The notes below the pieces were generated by a model that saw only the letters and a program-made list of their open reading frames with translations, was not told the origin of the DNA and ran no database searches. Shown here in pieces: positions 1-9,673 of a stretch of DNA of 64,000 nucleotides. A program made the translations under genes and the position numbers. The DNA lies in contig CAVSMH010000002.1 of NCBI GenBank assembly GCA_963728965.1, positions 1-64,000 on the forward strand, written 5' to 3'. The DNA comes from DASQZT01 sp963728965 (GTDB lineage: Bacteria; Acidobacteriota; Terriglobia; Bryobacterales; Bryobacteraceae). Positions within the stretch are counted from its first letter, which is position 1, and each line of letters begins with the position of its first letter.

Positions 1-465
1 CGCTGGGTGGGCCGGGTGGGGACCTGCATGACATGCTGGTGGCCCAGAAAGGAACGCCACGCGTCCCTGTGCCCTGAATCCCCGTGGGTCTTCTTTCGGC
101 AAGGCAGCAAGTACGCAGACCGGGTATCACCCAGACGCGGCCACCGTGTGGATGACATCCGCAAGGGCTGGGCCAAGGCAGTTGAAACCACCAAGACGCT
201 GGAAGCGGCCCAGACGCTGGGTATCCGGCCTGAAGAGGTAACGGACGAACAGCGCAGCGCGGCCAAGGGGATTGACCGGCTATTCCATGACCTGCGCAGG
301 ACCGGGGTGCGCAACCTGATACGCGCTGGCGTCCCGCAGAAGGTGGCCATGATGATAAGCGGCCACAAGACCACCAGCATGTTCAGCCGCTACAACATCG
401 TGGATGAACGGGACCTGCATGACGCGGCTGACAAGCTGGCCAAGTACCTGAACGGCAAAAAGTGA
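1..465 (+). pseudogene. tyrosine recombinase (integrase), C-terminal part
   Basis: This is the catalytic end of a phage-type tyrosine recombinase that enters from the left edge. The C-terminal half shows FHDLRRTGVRNLIRAG, then ISGHKTTSMFSRY, which are the box II Arg-His region, the GH motif and the nucleophilic Tyr. Around base 48 the frame appears to shift: the upstream frame reads LHDMLVAQK and the downstream frame continues ERHASLCPESPWVF. Dropping one G joins them into an integrase-like stretch. The gene is therefore probably broken, or the base is a sequencing error. It points towards the repeat cluster and tRNA-Arg downstream, the usual place for the integrase of an element inserted at a tRNA. 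Confidence 0.72.
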
Positions 466-1072
466 CCCACCCATCGGGCGCAGGCAGCACGCAACCTGCG
501 CCCCCTTCCCAGTGTTGACCTGACGCCTATTTCCCCTTGTCTTTCGTATCGTGCTTCGTGGTGTGCTGGTTTGAGACTTTCCGCCCTTTTCGTCCCAAGA
601 ATGGTGCTGGCCGGGGGAGTGGTCTGTATAGTGAATCGTTCCGGTTTCCTTGTCCACTGTCCCGCTGCCACCACCGGGCACGCCCTGTTCCCCGGAACCG
701 TAAGGCCCCGGCCCGCCCTGTTCAACATCCTTACCCATTGGTGACCTCCTAACGCCAGTATGCCGCAACAACCGTGGGCCGGGGAAAGGGGCTTTGTGCT
801 AGTTTTGTGCTATTCACCGGCCCAGCTTTCTGGCCGTCATCCAACCCCCTGAACCTGTCCCGTACTTTCTTGGCCCAGCGCGTGCGGAAGCCCCGGCCCC
901 AATGCTAAGATGTAGAAGCAATGGACGCGCGGCACACCAAGTGGAGTGGAAGCAACGCAGTAGCACAAACCCGTGCGTCAGGGCAGGGTCAAGGGGTGTC
1001 TAGCACAAATCTAGCACAAAACGAAAATCCTGCTTTCTTCCGTTGTCTGCAAGTAATTCATTCTAAGGCTGT
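466..1072. repeat. intergenic attachment-like region with five TAGCACAAA repeats
   Basis: No gene is evident in these 600 bases. The 9-mer TAGCACAAA occurs three times on the + strand (961-969, 1001-1009, 1012-1020) and twice inverted (793-801, 804-812). Within each group some copies are only 2-3 bases apart. Paired and inverted short repeats between an integrase end and a tRNA gene resemble the arm-type binding sites of an attachment site. That role is inferred; the repeats themselves are seen directly. Confidence 0.6.
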
Positions 1073-1149
1073 GCGCCCGTAGCTCAGTTGGATAGAGCGT
1101 CTGGCTACGAACCAGAAGGTCGGCAGTTCGAATCTGTCCGGGCGCACCA
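1073..1149 (+). tRNA. tRNA-Arg(ACG)
   Basis: A complete cloverleaf can be drawn. The acceptor stem GCGCCCG (1073-1079) pairs with CGGGCGC (1139-1145). The D arm is GCTC/GAGC, the anticodon stem TCTGG/CCAGA encloses the loop CTACGAA with anticodon ACG, and the T arm carries TTCGAAT. The discriminator A is followed by an encoded CCA (1147-1149). ACG reads CGN arginine codons after A34 deamination. Integrase fragments lie on both sides, so this tRNA is a likely integration target. Confidence 0.96.
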
Positions 1150-1171
1150 TTTCCTTTCAATCACATTCAGA

Positions 1172-1484
1172 TTAGTTGGGCCTCGCAGTGTCACCGCTGG
1201 AAGCCAAACTGGAAGCCAGAGGGTTCAGAACGGCGTCCATCTGGTCTGCGGCGTCCTCTTTCAGCGAGGGTAATACGTGGCTGTAGAGATTCGCGGTGGT
1301 GCTGAAGCTGGCATGACCGAGGATCTCCTGAACGAACTTCATTGGTACGCCCTTGCACCAGGAGCAATGTGGCCGCGCTGTGCCGCAAGTCGTGAAAGCG
1401 AAGCCGAGGCAGTCCCGAGGTCCGCATAATCGCGTAGAACGACTTCAGAAGATTCCTGGCATCTAGGTCCTTGGCTGCCTGAAA
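1172..1484 (-). pseudogene. tyrosine recombinase fragment, frameshifted, next to tRNA-Arg
   Basis: On the minus strand the sequence reads ARNLLKSFYAIMRTSG, then LRFHDLRHSAATLLLVQG, which holds the Arg-His box of tyrosine recombinases. Near base 1345 the frame shifts, and the other frame continues PMKFVQEILGHASFSTTANLYSHV with the GH motif and a Tyr. The catalytic domain is thus complete across two frames, but the N-terminus is missing because IS630 sequence starts near 1490. It converges on the tRNA, the normal layout for an island integrase next to attL. It is a dead remnant of an island integrated at tRNA-Arg. Confidence 0.75.
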
Positions 1485-1535
1485 AGATTCTAAAAACCAT
1501 TTTTATGCAGAATTGTTTTGGCGCATACTCAGGGT

Positions 1536-1994
1536 ATGGGCCGTCCACCTCTGAATATCGATGTCGCCAAGAAGGATCAGCACGAATTGCGAAGACTGCT
1601 GAAGGGCGGGGTGCAACAGGTCCGAGTGGTGCTGCGGGCCTTGGCGCTCTTGCAGTTAGCAGAGGCTGCTAGTGCTCCGCAGATCGCCAAGGTGGTCCCT
1701 CTCACCGCACAGGCAATTCGCCGACTCGGCCATCGCTATCAGCAGGCCGGCCTGGATGGTGCCCTTTACGAGAAACAGAGGCCCGGCGCAGCCGAGGTGC
1801 TGGACGCTAACCAGAAACAGCGGATCATCGCGATGGTCTGTAGCGATCCGCCAGCAGGGCGCGCCCGCTGGACGGTTCGCCTGGTGGCCGAAGAGGCGGT
1901 GAAACGAAAACTGGTGCCGCAGGTAGGAAGGGAGACGATTCGGATTCTGCTGCTCCACCACGATTTCAAGCCGTGGCGGGAAAAAAATGTGGTG
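1536..1994 (+). pseudogene. IS630-family transposase, 5' part
   Basis: This is the N-terminal DNA-binding part of an IS630 transposase. It has helix-turn-helix segments (SAPQIAKVVPLTAQAIRRLG), a Pro-rich linker, then the second HTH up to HDFKPWREK. The ATG at 1536 is preferred over the upstream TTG. A run of seven A at 1981-1987 puts the end out of frame: with six A it reads EKMW, the family sequence. Coding stops abruptly at 1994, where a group II intron begins. The catalytic half resumes at 9916. Intron removal plus one A fewer gives WREKMWCVTVADLDEEY, so the two parts are one gene. Confidence 0.85.
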
Positions 1995-2395
1995 GTGCGC
2001 CGGGATAAACCGGCATGGAGTCGAGGATGAAAGAGCCTCACGAGAAAGGATTAGCAATCCGCTCGGCCCCGAGTTTTGCACTGGTTCGCCGCGAGGTGTC
2101 CAGTGAAGCGTAAACAGGGGGAAAGATGGGCTGGGTATCGAGCTTCGAAAATTTGCCATCAGGGCGCCGACGCCGTCACCACTGCGGAAGGCAACACGAC
2201 CAGTAGCGTTAGTGCGAGCGACTGGTCGGCCCTGCGTAGTCGCAGACCCCATGCACGTCTGGAAACTCCATGCACGAGAACCGGGAGACCTCGGAGGTGC
2301 CTGAAGCGGACCTTCGCGACAGGCCGGCGGGTGAAGGCAATAGCCGTACGGCTCGCATGCACGTCTTTGAGGAGTCGGACAGCGGAGGAGTACCG

Positions 2396-3831
2396 ATGAA
2401 TCACGCGAACAATGGCGGGCAACCGCCGGCGGCGAGTGAGGAGGGAAGGCCGCTGATCAAGGAGAACACTCATCAATCCAGCACGCACTCGACACAGGGC
2501 GAGGCGCGCGTGTCCCAAGGATTGGCGGGTGTGCGTAAGGCAGCAAGGGAACGGAAGGAGATGAAGTTCACCGCGCTGCTTCACCATTTAACTGTCACTC
2601 TGCTCCGGGAAAGCTCTTACGCCCTGAAGCGTAAGGCCGCGCCGGGGGTGGATGGCATCACATGGGAGGAGTATGAGACCGGGCTGGAAGGTCGGCTCGC
2701 CGACCTGCACAGCCGGGTCCACCGTGGCGCTTATCGGGCGCAGCCGTCGAGAAGAGTTTTCATACCGAAACCGGATGGTCGGCAACGGCCACTCGGGGTC
2801 GCGGCCTTGGAGGACAAGGTTGTTCAACAGGCTGTGGTCACGATCCTCAACGAGATTTATGAAGAGGATTTTCGGGGTTTCTCGTACGGCTTCCGGCCAA
2901 AGCGTGGCCAGCATCAAGCGCTGGATGCGCTGTACGTCGCGATCACGCGGAAGAAGGTGAACTGGATTCTGGATTGTGACATTAGGGGCTTTTTCGATAA
3001 TTTGTCGCACGATTGGCTCTTGAGGTTCGTCCAGCATCGCGTTGCCGACCGCCGCATTCTCCGGCTGATCCAGAAATGGCTGAAGGCGGGAGTGATGGAG
3101 GAAGGCGAATGGAAGAACACGGAGATGGGTACTCCACAGGGTTCGGTGATTTCGCCGCTGCTCGCGAATATCTATCTGCATTACGTGTTCGACCTGTGGG
3201 TGGACGTCTGGCGCAAGAAATGTGCGCGAGGCGATGTCGTAGTCGTTCGGTACGCCGACGATAATGTACTTGGATTCCAACACCTGGCCGAGGCGGACCG
3301 CTTCCTGACGGAGTTTCGGGAACGGTTGGCAAAGTTCGGATTGGAACTACACCCAGACAAGACGCGCCGGATTGAGTTCGGGCGGTTCGCCGAGCAAAAC
3401 CGGAAACAGAAAGGAGAGGGAAGCCGGAGGCGTCCGATTTTCTGGGATTCACGCATATCAGCGGGAAGGACCGGAACGGGAGCTATGCCGTGAAGCGCAA
3501 AACGATCAGCAACCGAATGCGGGCCAAGCTGCTGGAAATCAAGCAGCAGCTCCGCAGACGGATGCATGAACCGGTAGCGCAGACCGGCCAATGGCTGCGG
3601 TCGATCGTCCAAGGCTACTTCAACTACCACGCGGTACCCGGAAACACCGACAGTCTGTCCGCATTCCGCTATCGGGTGATTCGGCTCTGGAGGACGATGT
3701 TGATCCATCGGGGCCAGAAGCATCATCTGACGTGGGCGCGGATGCAAAAGCTGGCTGACCGCTGGATTCCGCGGCCGCGTGTTCTTCATCCTTATCCACG
3801 AGTTCGCTTTGACGCCACACATCCGAGATAA
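2396..3831 (+). pseudogene. ltrA: group II intron-encoded reverse transcriptase/maturase, frameshifted
   Basis: The first frame (2396-3420) carries the full reverse transcriptase palm: KAAPGVDGITWEEY, RRVFIPKPDGRQRPLGVA, the FRGFSYGFRP block, DCDIRGFFDNLSHDWL, GTPQGSVISPLLANIYLHYVFD and VRYADDNV with the catalytic YADD. Near 3420 the frame is lost. The remainder continues in another frame as SDFLGFTHISGK followed by the maturase X domain (WLRSIVQGYFNYHAVPGN, ending near 3831). ATG 2396 follows GGAGGAG. No HNH endonuclease domain is seen. The RT and maturase domains are uncoupled by the shift, so the protein is probably inactive. Confidence 0.88.
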
Positions 3832-3934
3832 GAGCCCCATGCGATATGTGACCGCTAAATTTATGTGGCGCCCAGCGCGCAACCCTTTTGGAATAGGCGG
3901 AACGACGGCCTGGGACGCCACATAACGACACGTG

Positions 3935-4930
3935 CTAAAGGCCTCGCAGAAATGTCATCAGTGCCGGATCATCTCTCCAGTGACGGGTCGAGCTGTTCGG
4001 ATTGGTGACTTCGCACTTCGCCAGAGCCTTGGCCTTCATTTCCAGATCGATTTCGGCGTAAATATTGGTCGTGTCAAGGGAGACATGCCCGAGCCAGGCA
4101 CGGATGGTGTTGATGTCGACGCCGGCGCGGAGGAGGTGCGTGGCCGTTGTATGTCTTATAGAGTGCGGACTGACCCGCTTTGACAGCAATGAAGGCATCT
4201 GCGTCTGGAGCCTCTGGACGTAGCGCTCAACAACGGCGTAAATACCAAAGCGCGTTATGGGATGCCCGCAGCGATTCAGAAACACAATGCCCGCGGGAGC
4301 GCGATTTATGATGAGCGGTTTGAGTTCCTCGACGGTGCGCGGCCAGAGCGGACATTGCCGCTCTTTGCCGCCTTTGCCGCGAATCTTCACGGAGCAACCG
4401 GCCAGATCTAATTCGCTGATAAGCATCTGTGCGGCTTCATGAGCGCGTGCTCCGGAGTTGTAGAGAAACAGCAACAGTGCGTGGTCCCGGCGGCCCTGTG
4501 GTGTTTGACGGTCCGGGGCTCCTAACAGCGCGTCCATCTCCGGCTTCTCCAGGTAAGGAATCAGTGTCTTACTCGCCTTTTTGAAGGGAATGGAACGAAT
4601 CTGACCACACCAGGCAATGTGCTCTGGACTGTGCTCTCCCACGAACCGAGCCAGAGCATGAATCGCGGCCAAGCGCTGGTTGCGGGTGGCAATCGAACAG
4701 TTTCGGGAATGCTCCAGATCGGTGAGAAAGAGGCGCACTAGATCCGCGGACACGTTGATCACCGTCAGCCGGTCCACGGATTGGTGCAGTTTGTCGGCAA
4801 CAAACGGAATCAGCATGGCCAGGGCATCGCGGTAGCTGCGTTGCGTGTTGCGCGCCAAGTTGCGCTCAGCTACCAAGTGCTCAAGCAGAAACCGCCGCAC
4901 CCAGGGTCCCAGCAGTGTCAGATCATTCAT
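3935..4930 (-). CDS. ritC: RIT tyrosine recombinase, third gene
   Basis: 331 aa. It has an N-terminal SAM-like core-binding domain (LARNTQRSYRDAL) and a C-terminal catalytic domain with GARAHEAAQM, HSIRHTTATHLLRAG and WLGHVSLDTTNIY, so Arg, His-x-x-Arg, Gly-His and Tyr are all present. ATG 4930 is chosen because a G-rich stretch precedes it; a TTG at 4957 would add nine residues. It overlaps the end of the second recombinase by 8 bases, indicating translational coupling. By analogy with RIT elements it acts with the other two recombinases; the individual roles are unknown. Confidence 0.87.
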   Translation of the reverse strand: MNDLTLLGPWVRRFLLEHLVAERNLARNTQRSYRDALAMLIPFVADKLHQSVDRLTVINVSADLVRLFLTDLEHSRNCSIATRNQRLAAIHALARFVGEHSPEHIAWCGQIRSIPFKKASKTLIPYLEKPEMDALLGAPDRQTPQGRRDHALLLFLYNSGARAHEAAQMLISELDLAGCSVKIRGKGGKERQCPLWPRTVEELKPLIINRAPAGIVFLNRCGHPITRFGIYAVVERYVQRLQTQMPSLLSKRVSPHSIRHTTATHLLRAGVDINTIRAWLGHVSLDTTNIYAEIDLEMKAKALAKCEVTNPNSSTRHWRDDPALMTFLRGL

Positions 4931-5858
4931 GCTGCCCCCCGCCTGCGTATCGCTCAAAGCGCTGGCTGGCTTCGTGGAGCAGCTCCGGTGTCATTGTCAG
5001 ATAGCGCTGGGTGGCCGCGATATGGACATGGCCGAGATAAGTTGCCAGTTGCGGCAGCAGCCGTTGCACATCTGCTCCCTGGCGATACCAGGAGATCAAA
5101 CGATGTACCGCGGCGGCATGCCGTAGGTCATGCAACCGCGGTTGATAACGGCCGCCGGCGGACTGCAACACGCCGGCCCGAACTCGTAGCCGGCGAAAGA
5201 CATTCTCCGCGGTATGCCGCTCCAGCGGGCTTCCATTGCGGGTCAGGAACAGCGCCGCATCTGGTTTGGTGGAATACTCCTTGGCACGACGGGCCACGTA
5301 GGTCTCCAGCGCACTACTGAGATCCGGGCTCATGGGTACCAGCCGGGTTTTGTAGAATTTGCTTTCGCGGATCGTGAGAATGCCGGCGGGCAAATCGACA
5401 TCGGCTAGAGTGAGGGACAGGGCCTCGCTGATTCGTAGGCCTGCTCCGTATAACGACAAGATGAGCATGCGCCAGGTGTGGGGCTGCAGTTTGCTGCGTG
5501 GACTCTCACAATTGGCGCTGGCGTCGAGCAGCCGCTGTAGTTCCTCGTGCGAGAAGATGTGGGGTACAAATTCCGGTGCTTTAGGAACGATCTTAGGAAG
5601 CGGAGACCGATCCACGTGTCCTCGTGCAATGGCAAACCGATAAAAGCCGCGGAGCACCTCGTGTTTGCGGTGCCAAAAGCGCGTTATCGGGCCTGCGCCA
5701 GCAATGTAGTCGTGCACGCGGTCGGCCGTAATCTCGGCCATGGCAATGTCGCCCATGATTCGACAAAACGACTTCAAGGTGCGGCCCTCGGTGTTGAAGC
5801 GCATACCCATTCCCTGCTTATAGGCAACATACTGGGAGGCAAGAGCCGACAGCTTCAT
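4923..5858 (-). CDS. ritB: RIT tyrosine recombinase, second gene
   Basis: 311 aa. Catalytic motifs are GAGLRISEALSL, LHDLRHAAAVHRL and YLGHVHIAATQRYL, giving the full Arg-Lys-His-Arg-His-Tyr layout. The start is the ATG at 5858, which forms an ATGA overlap with the stop of the first recombinase. The longer open frame to 6152 lies inside that gene and is not used. The N-terminal domain (FNTEGRTLKSFCRIMG) is the core-binding part. It is the middle member of a translationally coupled operon transcribed leftwards. Confidence 0.87.
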   Translation of the reverse strand: MKLSALASQYVAYKQGMGMRFNTEGRTLKSFCRIMGDIAMAEITADRVHDYIAGAGPITRFWHRKHEVLRGFYRFAIARGHVDRSPLPKIVPKAPEFVPHIFSHEELQRLLDASANCESPRSKLQPHTWRMLILSLYGAGLRISEALSLTLADVDLPAGILTIRESKFYKTRLVPMSPDLSSALETYVARRAKEYSTKPDAALFLTRNGSPLERHTAENVFRRLRVRAGVLQSAGGRYQPRLHDLRHAAAVHRLISWYRQGADVQRLLPQLATYLGHVHIAATQRYLTMTPELLHEASQRFERYAGGGQHE

Positions 5859-7102
5859 ACCAGACCTCCCAGATCGAAATTCGCTACCTCTCGTAATCCG
5901 GCCAGATCGACTTTGGCATAGATACGGGTGGCAAAAGCACTGCGGTGCCCGAGATGATCGCCAATCTCCTTTAGCGAAAATCCCTCCGCCACCAGGTGGC
6001 CGCCGCAAGCGTGGCGTAGAGAGTGCGGTCCACGGCGTAGCAGGTGGATTCCGAGCGCGCTCAGGCGTGTGCTGACCAGATGGTATAGGGCCCCCTGGGA
6101 GAGCCGACGAAATGGCGCTTTGGACGTTAGGAAAATCTCGCGCTGCGCGCAACGCGGCCGCGCCTTCTGGAGGTAGTTCAGAATGGCCTCGCCGGCTTCA
6201 CTGACGAGCGGATATTCTTGCGCTCGGCGCTGTTTCGGACGTGCGATCGAGACCTTTTCACTTCCCCAGTTCACATCTTGCAGACGTAAACCGGATACTT
6301 CACTGCTGCGGAGACCATAGGTCGCCAACAGGATCAGGATGGCCCGGTCGCGGATGTCTCGCGCCGAATCGCCGACGGTTGTGGCGATCAATCTCCGCAC
6401 GTCCGGCCATGATGGACCTACGGGAAGGCCTTCGTGCTGGAACAGGCGAGGGCCGTCTATCCCGGCGGCAATGCTAGCCGCACACCACCCGCGTATCGCT
6501 GCGTATTTAAAGAAGGCACGCAGGGCTTTGGCGCTGGTAGCCACCGACACACGGCACCAAGCTTGTCTTCCGTTGGCAGCCAGAAAGGCATCCACATCTT
6601 CCAGGGAAACATCGTCGAGCGAACGATTCTGCTCGCCAAGCCAGCGCAAGAACTTCTCTACGTGCCAGTTCTGATTCCGGACGGTGGCTGGGGACAAACC
6701 GCGCTCGTCTCGCCGATATGCTGCAAAATCGGCAATCCGGTCCGCAAAGGGTACGATCTTGGGTTTGGGCACTTCCAAACGCCCTAAGAAGCGAAGCCAG
6801 TCCATGGCTGTTTGAACGAAGAGTTCCCGCGACCAGCGCAGGCCACCCGCTCGTTGTCGTTGGTGCTGCTCGCGCGCCCAATGGTTAGCGGCGGCTTCAA
6901 TGACTGTTGAGTCAATTGCGTCGCCAACGGTCATGTCGATGCGCTCGGCGACAACCAAAAGTTCTTGAGCATAGCGCTGCAAGGTTGCGTGGGCCATGCC
7001 TTGGCCGGCGCAACGGTTCAGAAATAGTTCTCGGGCCGCTGCAAACCGGCCTCCTTGATGTCGAGCGACGATTGCAGGATAGCGGAATAGAGTGTCGAAC
7101 AT
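5855..7102 (-). CDS. ritA: RIT tyrosine recombinase, first gene
   Basis: 415 aa, the largest of the three. It has an N-terminal extension (about residues 1-110), a core-binding region (SPATVRNQNWHVEKFL), and a catalytic domain with YGLRSSEVSGLRLQDV, PHSLRHACGGHLV, LGHRSAFATRIYAKV. ATG 7102 follows AGGAGA at good spacing. It is the first gene of the operon. The 90 bases between its start and the inverted repeat probably hold the promoter. All active-site residues are visible, so it should be functional. Confidence 0.88.
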   Translation of the reverse strand: MFDTLFRYPAIVARHQGGRFAAARELFLNRCAGQGMAHATLQRYAQELLVVAERIDMTVGDAIDSTVIEAAANHWAREQHQRQRAGGLRWSRELFVQTAMDWLRFLGRLEVPKPKIVPFADRIADFAAYRRDERGLSPATVRNQNWHVEKFLRWLGEQNRSLDDVSLEDVDAFLAANGRQAWCRVSVATSAKALRAFFKYAAIRGWCAASIAAGIDGPRLFQHEGLPVGPSWPDVRRLIATTVGDSARDIRDRAILILLATYGLRSSEVSGLRLQDVNWGSEKVSIARPKQRRAQEYPLVSEAGEAILNYLQKARPRCAQREIFLTSKAPFRRLSQGALYHLVSTRLSALGIHLLRRGPHSLRHACGGHLVAEGFSLKEIGDHLGHRSAFATRIYAKVDLAGLREVANFDLGGLV

Positions 7103-7246
7103 GATCGGGTCTCCTTTCGAACGGGGGAGGCCCGACTAGTATCCAGGATTCTTACTTATGTCGTCTTTGTTGGAGCCGGATGTTCATTCCAAGGGGGTTG
7201 CGCGCTGGGCGCCACATAAATTTGGCGACCACATATTGCAGAGCAT

Positions 7247-7320
7247 TTTTAGCTTAGCGGCGCGGCCGTAGGCAGCCGGTGAAAGGCGCAGAAGCTGAGG
7301 GCCGCGGCGGTGAGCTAAAA
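7247..7320. repeat. long imperfect hairpin between the RIT and IS91 modules
   Basis: TTTTTAGCT...GCGGCGCGGCC at the left pairs with GGCCGCGGCGG...AGCTAAAAA at the right, an imperfect inverted repeat of about 21 bases around a loop of roughly 30. Its owner is unclear: it could be the terminus of the IS91-type module or a piece of older sequence. Confidence 0.5.
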
Positions 7321-7589
7321 ATGGATTGGACTAAACCGCGGTAGGATGCCGGCCCTATGGGTGTTGAATGGTTCAGAGTGCTTGGGCCCGAAATGAGTAG
7401 GCCTGCTGGAGAATCGAACTGTGGAGGTTTTGTAGAGAGATACCACCAGTTTGAGGGAGGCGAGATGTTCCAGTCGATGATATCGACGTGGCAACCTGCG
7501 ATCCAGGTAGGTGGAAGACAAGGTTTTCCCGGAGCGTTCGTGGCGTCGAACACGGGCCGAGCGCGATTTGGGGATTGTAGGCACGCGGA

Positions 7590-8780
7590 TCATGAGGTGT
7601 CCTTGATAGCCGGTGAATTACCCAGTGCTACTGCCTCAACAAGGACCATGCGCCCGCGATGGCAGACCGGGCACTCGCGCAACGAGATACCGGTGAGTTC
7701 CTCATGCTGATCCCGATAGTCTTGCGGTGCCGGAAGGGCTGCAGGGGGTTCCATGCCCAACAATTGTCGGCACCGTGCCAGTTTCTCTTGCCGGTAGCGA
7801 TTGCCGAAGAATCCGTAGTAGCGAATGCGCTGGAAACCGTCCGGTAAAGCATGGAGAAGAAACCGGCGGATGAACTCCTCGGCCGACAGTGTCATCGTTT
7901 TCTGCCGGCCCTTGTCGCGATAGTCTTTCCATTGAAACCGCACGTGACCGTCTTCGATATCCAGCAGGCGATTGTTCGAGATTGCCACCCGATGGGTATA
8001 GCGGCCGACATAGTCCAGCACCTGCTGGGGTCCGGCGAACGGGCGCTTGGCGTAGACGACCCATTTCATTTTTCGCAGCGGCACCAGGTAACGGGCGAAC
8101 TGGCGGCGATCCCGGAGGTATGTCAGAGCGTTGAAGAACAGCAACTTGCCGCCATCGAAAGCGTTCTGGAGATACTCGAGGAAGAGGCGGCGGAACCGGT
8201 GCGACAACACACGTACCGGCAAAAAGAAGCCCGGCTTGCAGGCGATCCACCGGTTGCCGTCTGGCGAGAGTCCGCCGCCGGGAACGACGCAGTGGAGATG
8301 CGGGTGGTGCAGCAAGTTGGATCCCCAACTGTGGAGCACGGCGAAAAAACCGATCTCGGCGCCAAGGTGTTTCGGGTCGGCGGCGATGCACCGCAAGGTT
8401 TCGGCGGTGGCCCGAAAGAGAATGCGGTACACCACCTCCTTATTTTGGTAGGCAATGGCCGCAATCTCTTCCGGCACCGTGAAGACCACGTGGAAGTATT
8501 CGCAATCGAGAAGTTCGGCTTGGCGGCGTTGGATCCACTCCATGCGGGCCAACGATTGACACTTTGGGCAATGACGATTCCGGCAGGACCGGTAACAGAT
8601 GCGCTGGTGGCCGCACTGATCGCACTGCTCAATTTGTCCACCGAGAGCTGCCGTTCGGCACACCTCGATGGCCGTCATGACGCGCCGCTGCGCTGTCGAC
8701 ATCGACGCGCCATACTTCTCTCGATAGGCTTCACCGTATTGGCGGAACACATCCGCCACTTCCAGTCTGGGGCGGTCCAT
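7590..8780 (-). CDS. IS91-family transposase (HUH nuclease)
   Basis: 396 aa. The N-terminal zinc-binding domain reads CDQCGH, then CRNRHCPKCQ (about residues 54-77). The HUH motif is HPHLHCVVPGGG. The catalytic tyrosine region is LDYVGRYTHRVAISNNRL. The C-terminus has another CPVCHRG pair. These mark a Y1/Y2 rolling-circle transposase of the IS91/IS801 type, which nicks single-stranded DNA at the element's origin end. ATG 8780 lies 11 bases after the stop of the recombinase gene, so the two genes form one leftward unit. No lesion is seen. Confidence 0.93.
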   Translation of the reverse strand: MDRPRLEVADVFRQYGEAYREKYGASMSTAQRRVMTAIEVCRTAALGGQIEQCDQCGHQRICYRSCRNRHCPKCQSLARMEWIQRRQAELLDCEYFHVVFTVPEEIAAIAYQNKEVVYRILFRATAETLRCIAADPKHLGAEIGFFAVLHSWGSNLLHHPHLHCVVPGGGLSPDGNRWIACKPGFFLPVRVLSHRFRRLFLEYLQNAFDGGKLLFFNALTYLRDRRQFARYLVPLRKMKWVVYAKRPFAGPQQVLDYVGRYTHRVAISNNRLLDIEDGHVRFQWKDYRDKGRQKTMTLSAEEFIRRFLLHALPDGFQRIRYYGFFGNRYRQEKLARCRQLLGMEPPAALPAPQDYRDQHEELTGISLRECPVCHRGRMVLVEAVALGNSPAIKDTS

Positions 8781-8791
8781 GGGCCCGGCGC

Positions 8792-9673
8792 TCAGAAGTG
8801 CTGAGGCGGGGCGGGAACAGACTCAACGACAATGGGATGCGGGAGCAGGTCGAGCGGACTGGAGGTGGAACAGACCTTACTGGTGGCGATTCGCAGGTAC
8901 CGGGCCGTGGTGGCCAGGCTGCGGTGCCCGAGCAGCAGTTGAATGGTGCGAACGTCAGTTCCCGATTCCAGTAAATGGACTGCGAATCCGTGCCTCAGCG
9001 AATGGGGAGTAATCGGCTTACGAATGCCAGAGAGCCGCCGAGCCTTCTGGCAGGCCAGTTCGACGGAATTTCTGGTGATTGGTTGGCCGCTCACATCACC
9101 TTGGAACAGCCAACCCTGCGGTCGCACGGCCCGAAAGTAGCTACGAAGCGTCTCCAGCAGTTTGGGAGACAGCATCACGTAACGATCCTTCTGGCCTTTG
9201 CCCTGTTCGACACGAATGACCATTCGCTGACTATCAATGTGGGCTGGTTTCAAACGGATAGCTTCGGAGATGCGCAGGCCGGCGGCATAGCAGGTAGTCA
9301 GAATCGCCCGATGCTTGGTGCTGCCCACACAACCCAGAAAGTGGAGGACCTCCTCCGGGCTCAGAACTACCGGCAGCCGCTGCGGCTTCTTCGGCGCTGG
9401 GATGACGTCCTCGAAGCTCCAGTCCTTCTTGAGAGAAACCTTGTAGAGAAACCGCAAGGCGGCGACGGCGATGAGGACGGAGCCGGGCGCCAGCTTTTTT
9501 TCATTGGTCAAGTAGACCTGGTAGGCCCGGATGTCCTCGGCGCCCAATAGTTCCGGTGATTTATCGAAATGACGCGCGAACAGCGACACCTGTTGCACGT
9601 AGGAAGTTTGGGTGTTCAGGGCGAGATTCCGCACCTGCATGTCTTCGGTCATGCGTTGCCGAAGGGATGTCAT
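8792..9673 (-). CDS. XerC/D-like tyrosine recombinase of the IS91 pair
   Basis: 293 aa. It has a core-binding domain (LALNTQTSYVQQVSLFARHF) and a catalytic domain with AAGLRISEAIRLKPAHI, PHSLRHGFAVHLLESG and LLGHRSLATTARYL, so every catalytic residue is present. ATG 9673 is preceded by AAGGAG; the longer start at 9706 has no such site. It is the promoter-proximal gene of the module. Family knowledge suggests it assists IS91 transposition or resolves intermediates. The last 30 residues (VCSTSSPLDLLPHPIVV) are low in complexity and may be non-conserved. Confidence 0.88.
   Translation of the reverse strand: MTSLRQRMTEDMQVRNLALNTQTSYVQQVSLFARHFDKSPELLGAEDIRAYQVYLTNEKKLAPGSVLIAVAALRFLYKVSLKKDWSFEDVIPAPKKPQRLPVVLSPEEVLHFLGCVGSTKHRAILTTCYAAGLRISEAIRLKPAHIDSQRMVIRVEQGKGQKDRYVMLSPKLLETLRSYFRAVRPQGWLFQGDVSGQPITRNSVELACQKARRLSGIRKPITPHSLRHGFAVHLLESGTDVRTIQLLLGHRSLATTARYLRIATSKVCSTSSPLDLLPHPIVVESVPAPPQHF

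Larger units (their letters stand above)
3841..7239 (-). mobile_element. recombinase-in-trio (RIT) element
   Basis: Three overlapping tyrosine recombinase genes on one strand are framed by near-perfect 50-bp inverted repeats at 3841-3890 and 7190-7239. A core of 29 bases is identical, starting AAATTTATGTGGCGCCC. A trio of consecutive, overlapping tyrosine recombinases within terminal inverted repeats is the definition of a RIT element. All three genes look intact. The left end abuts the broken domain V of the group II intron. The right end is followed by a hairpin and the IS91-type module. Confidence 0.88.

Noticed and set aside
4923..6152. 409-residue reading of the second RIT recombinase
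   Set aside because: The first 98 codons lie within the first recombinase gene and show no family similarity; ATG 5858 in an ATGA overlap fits.
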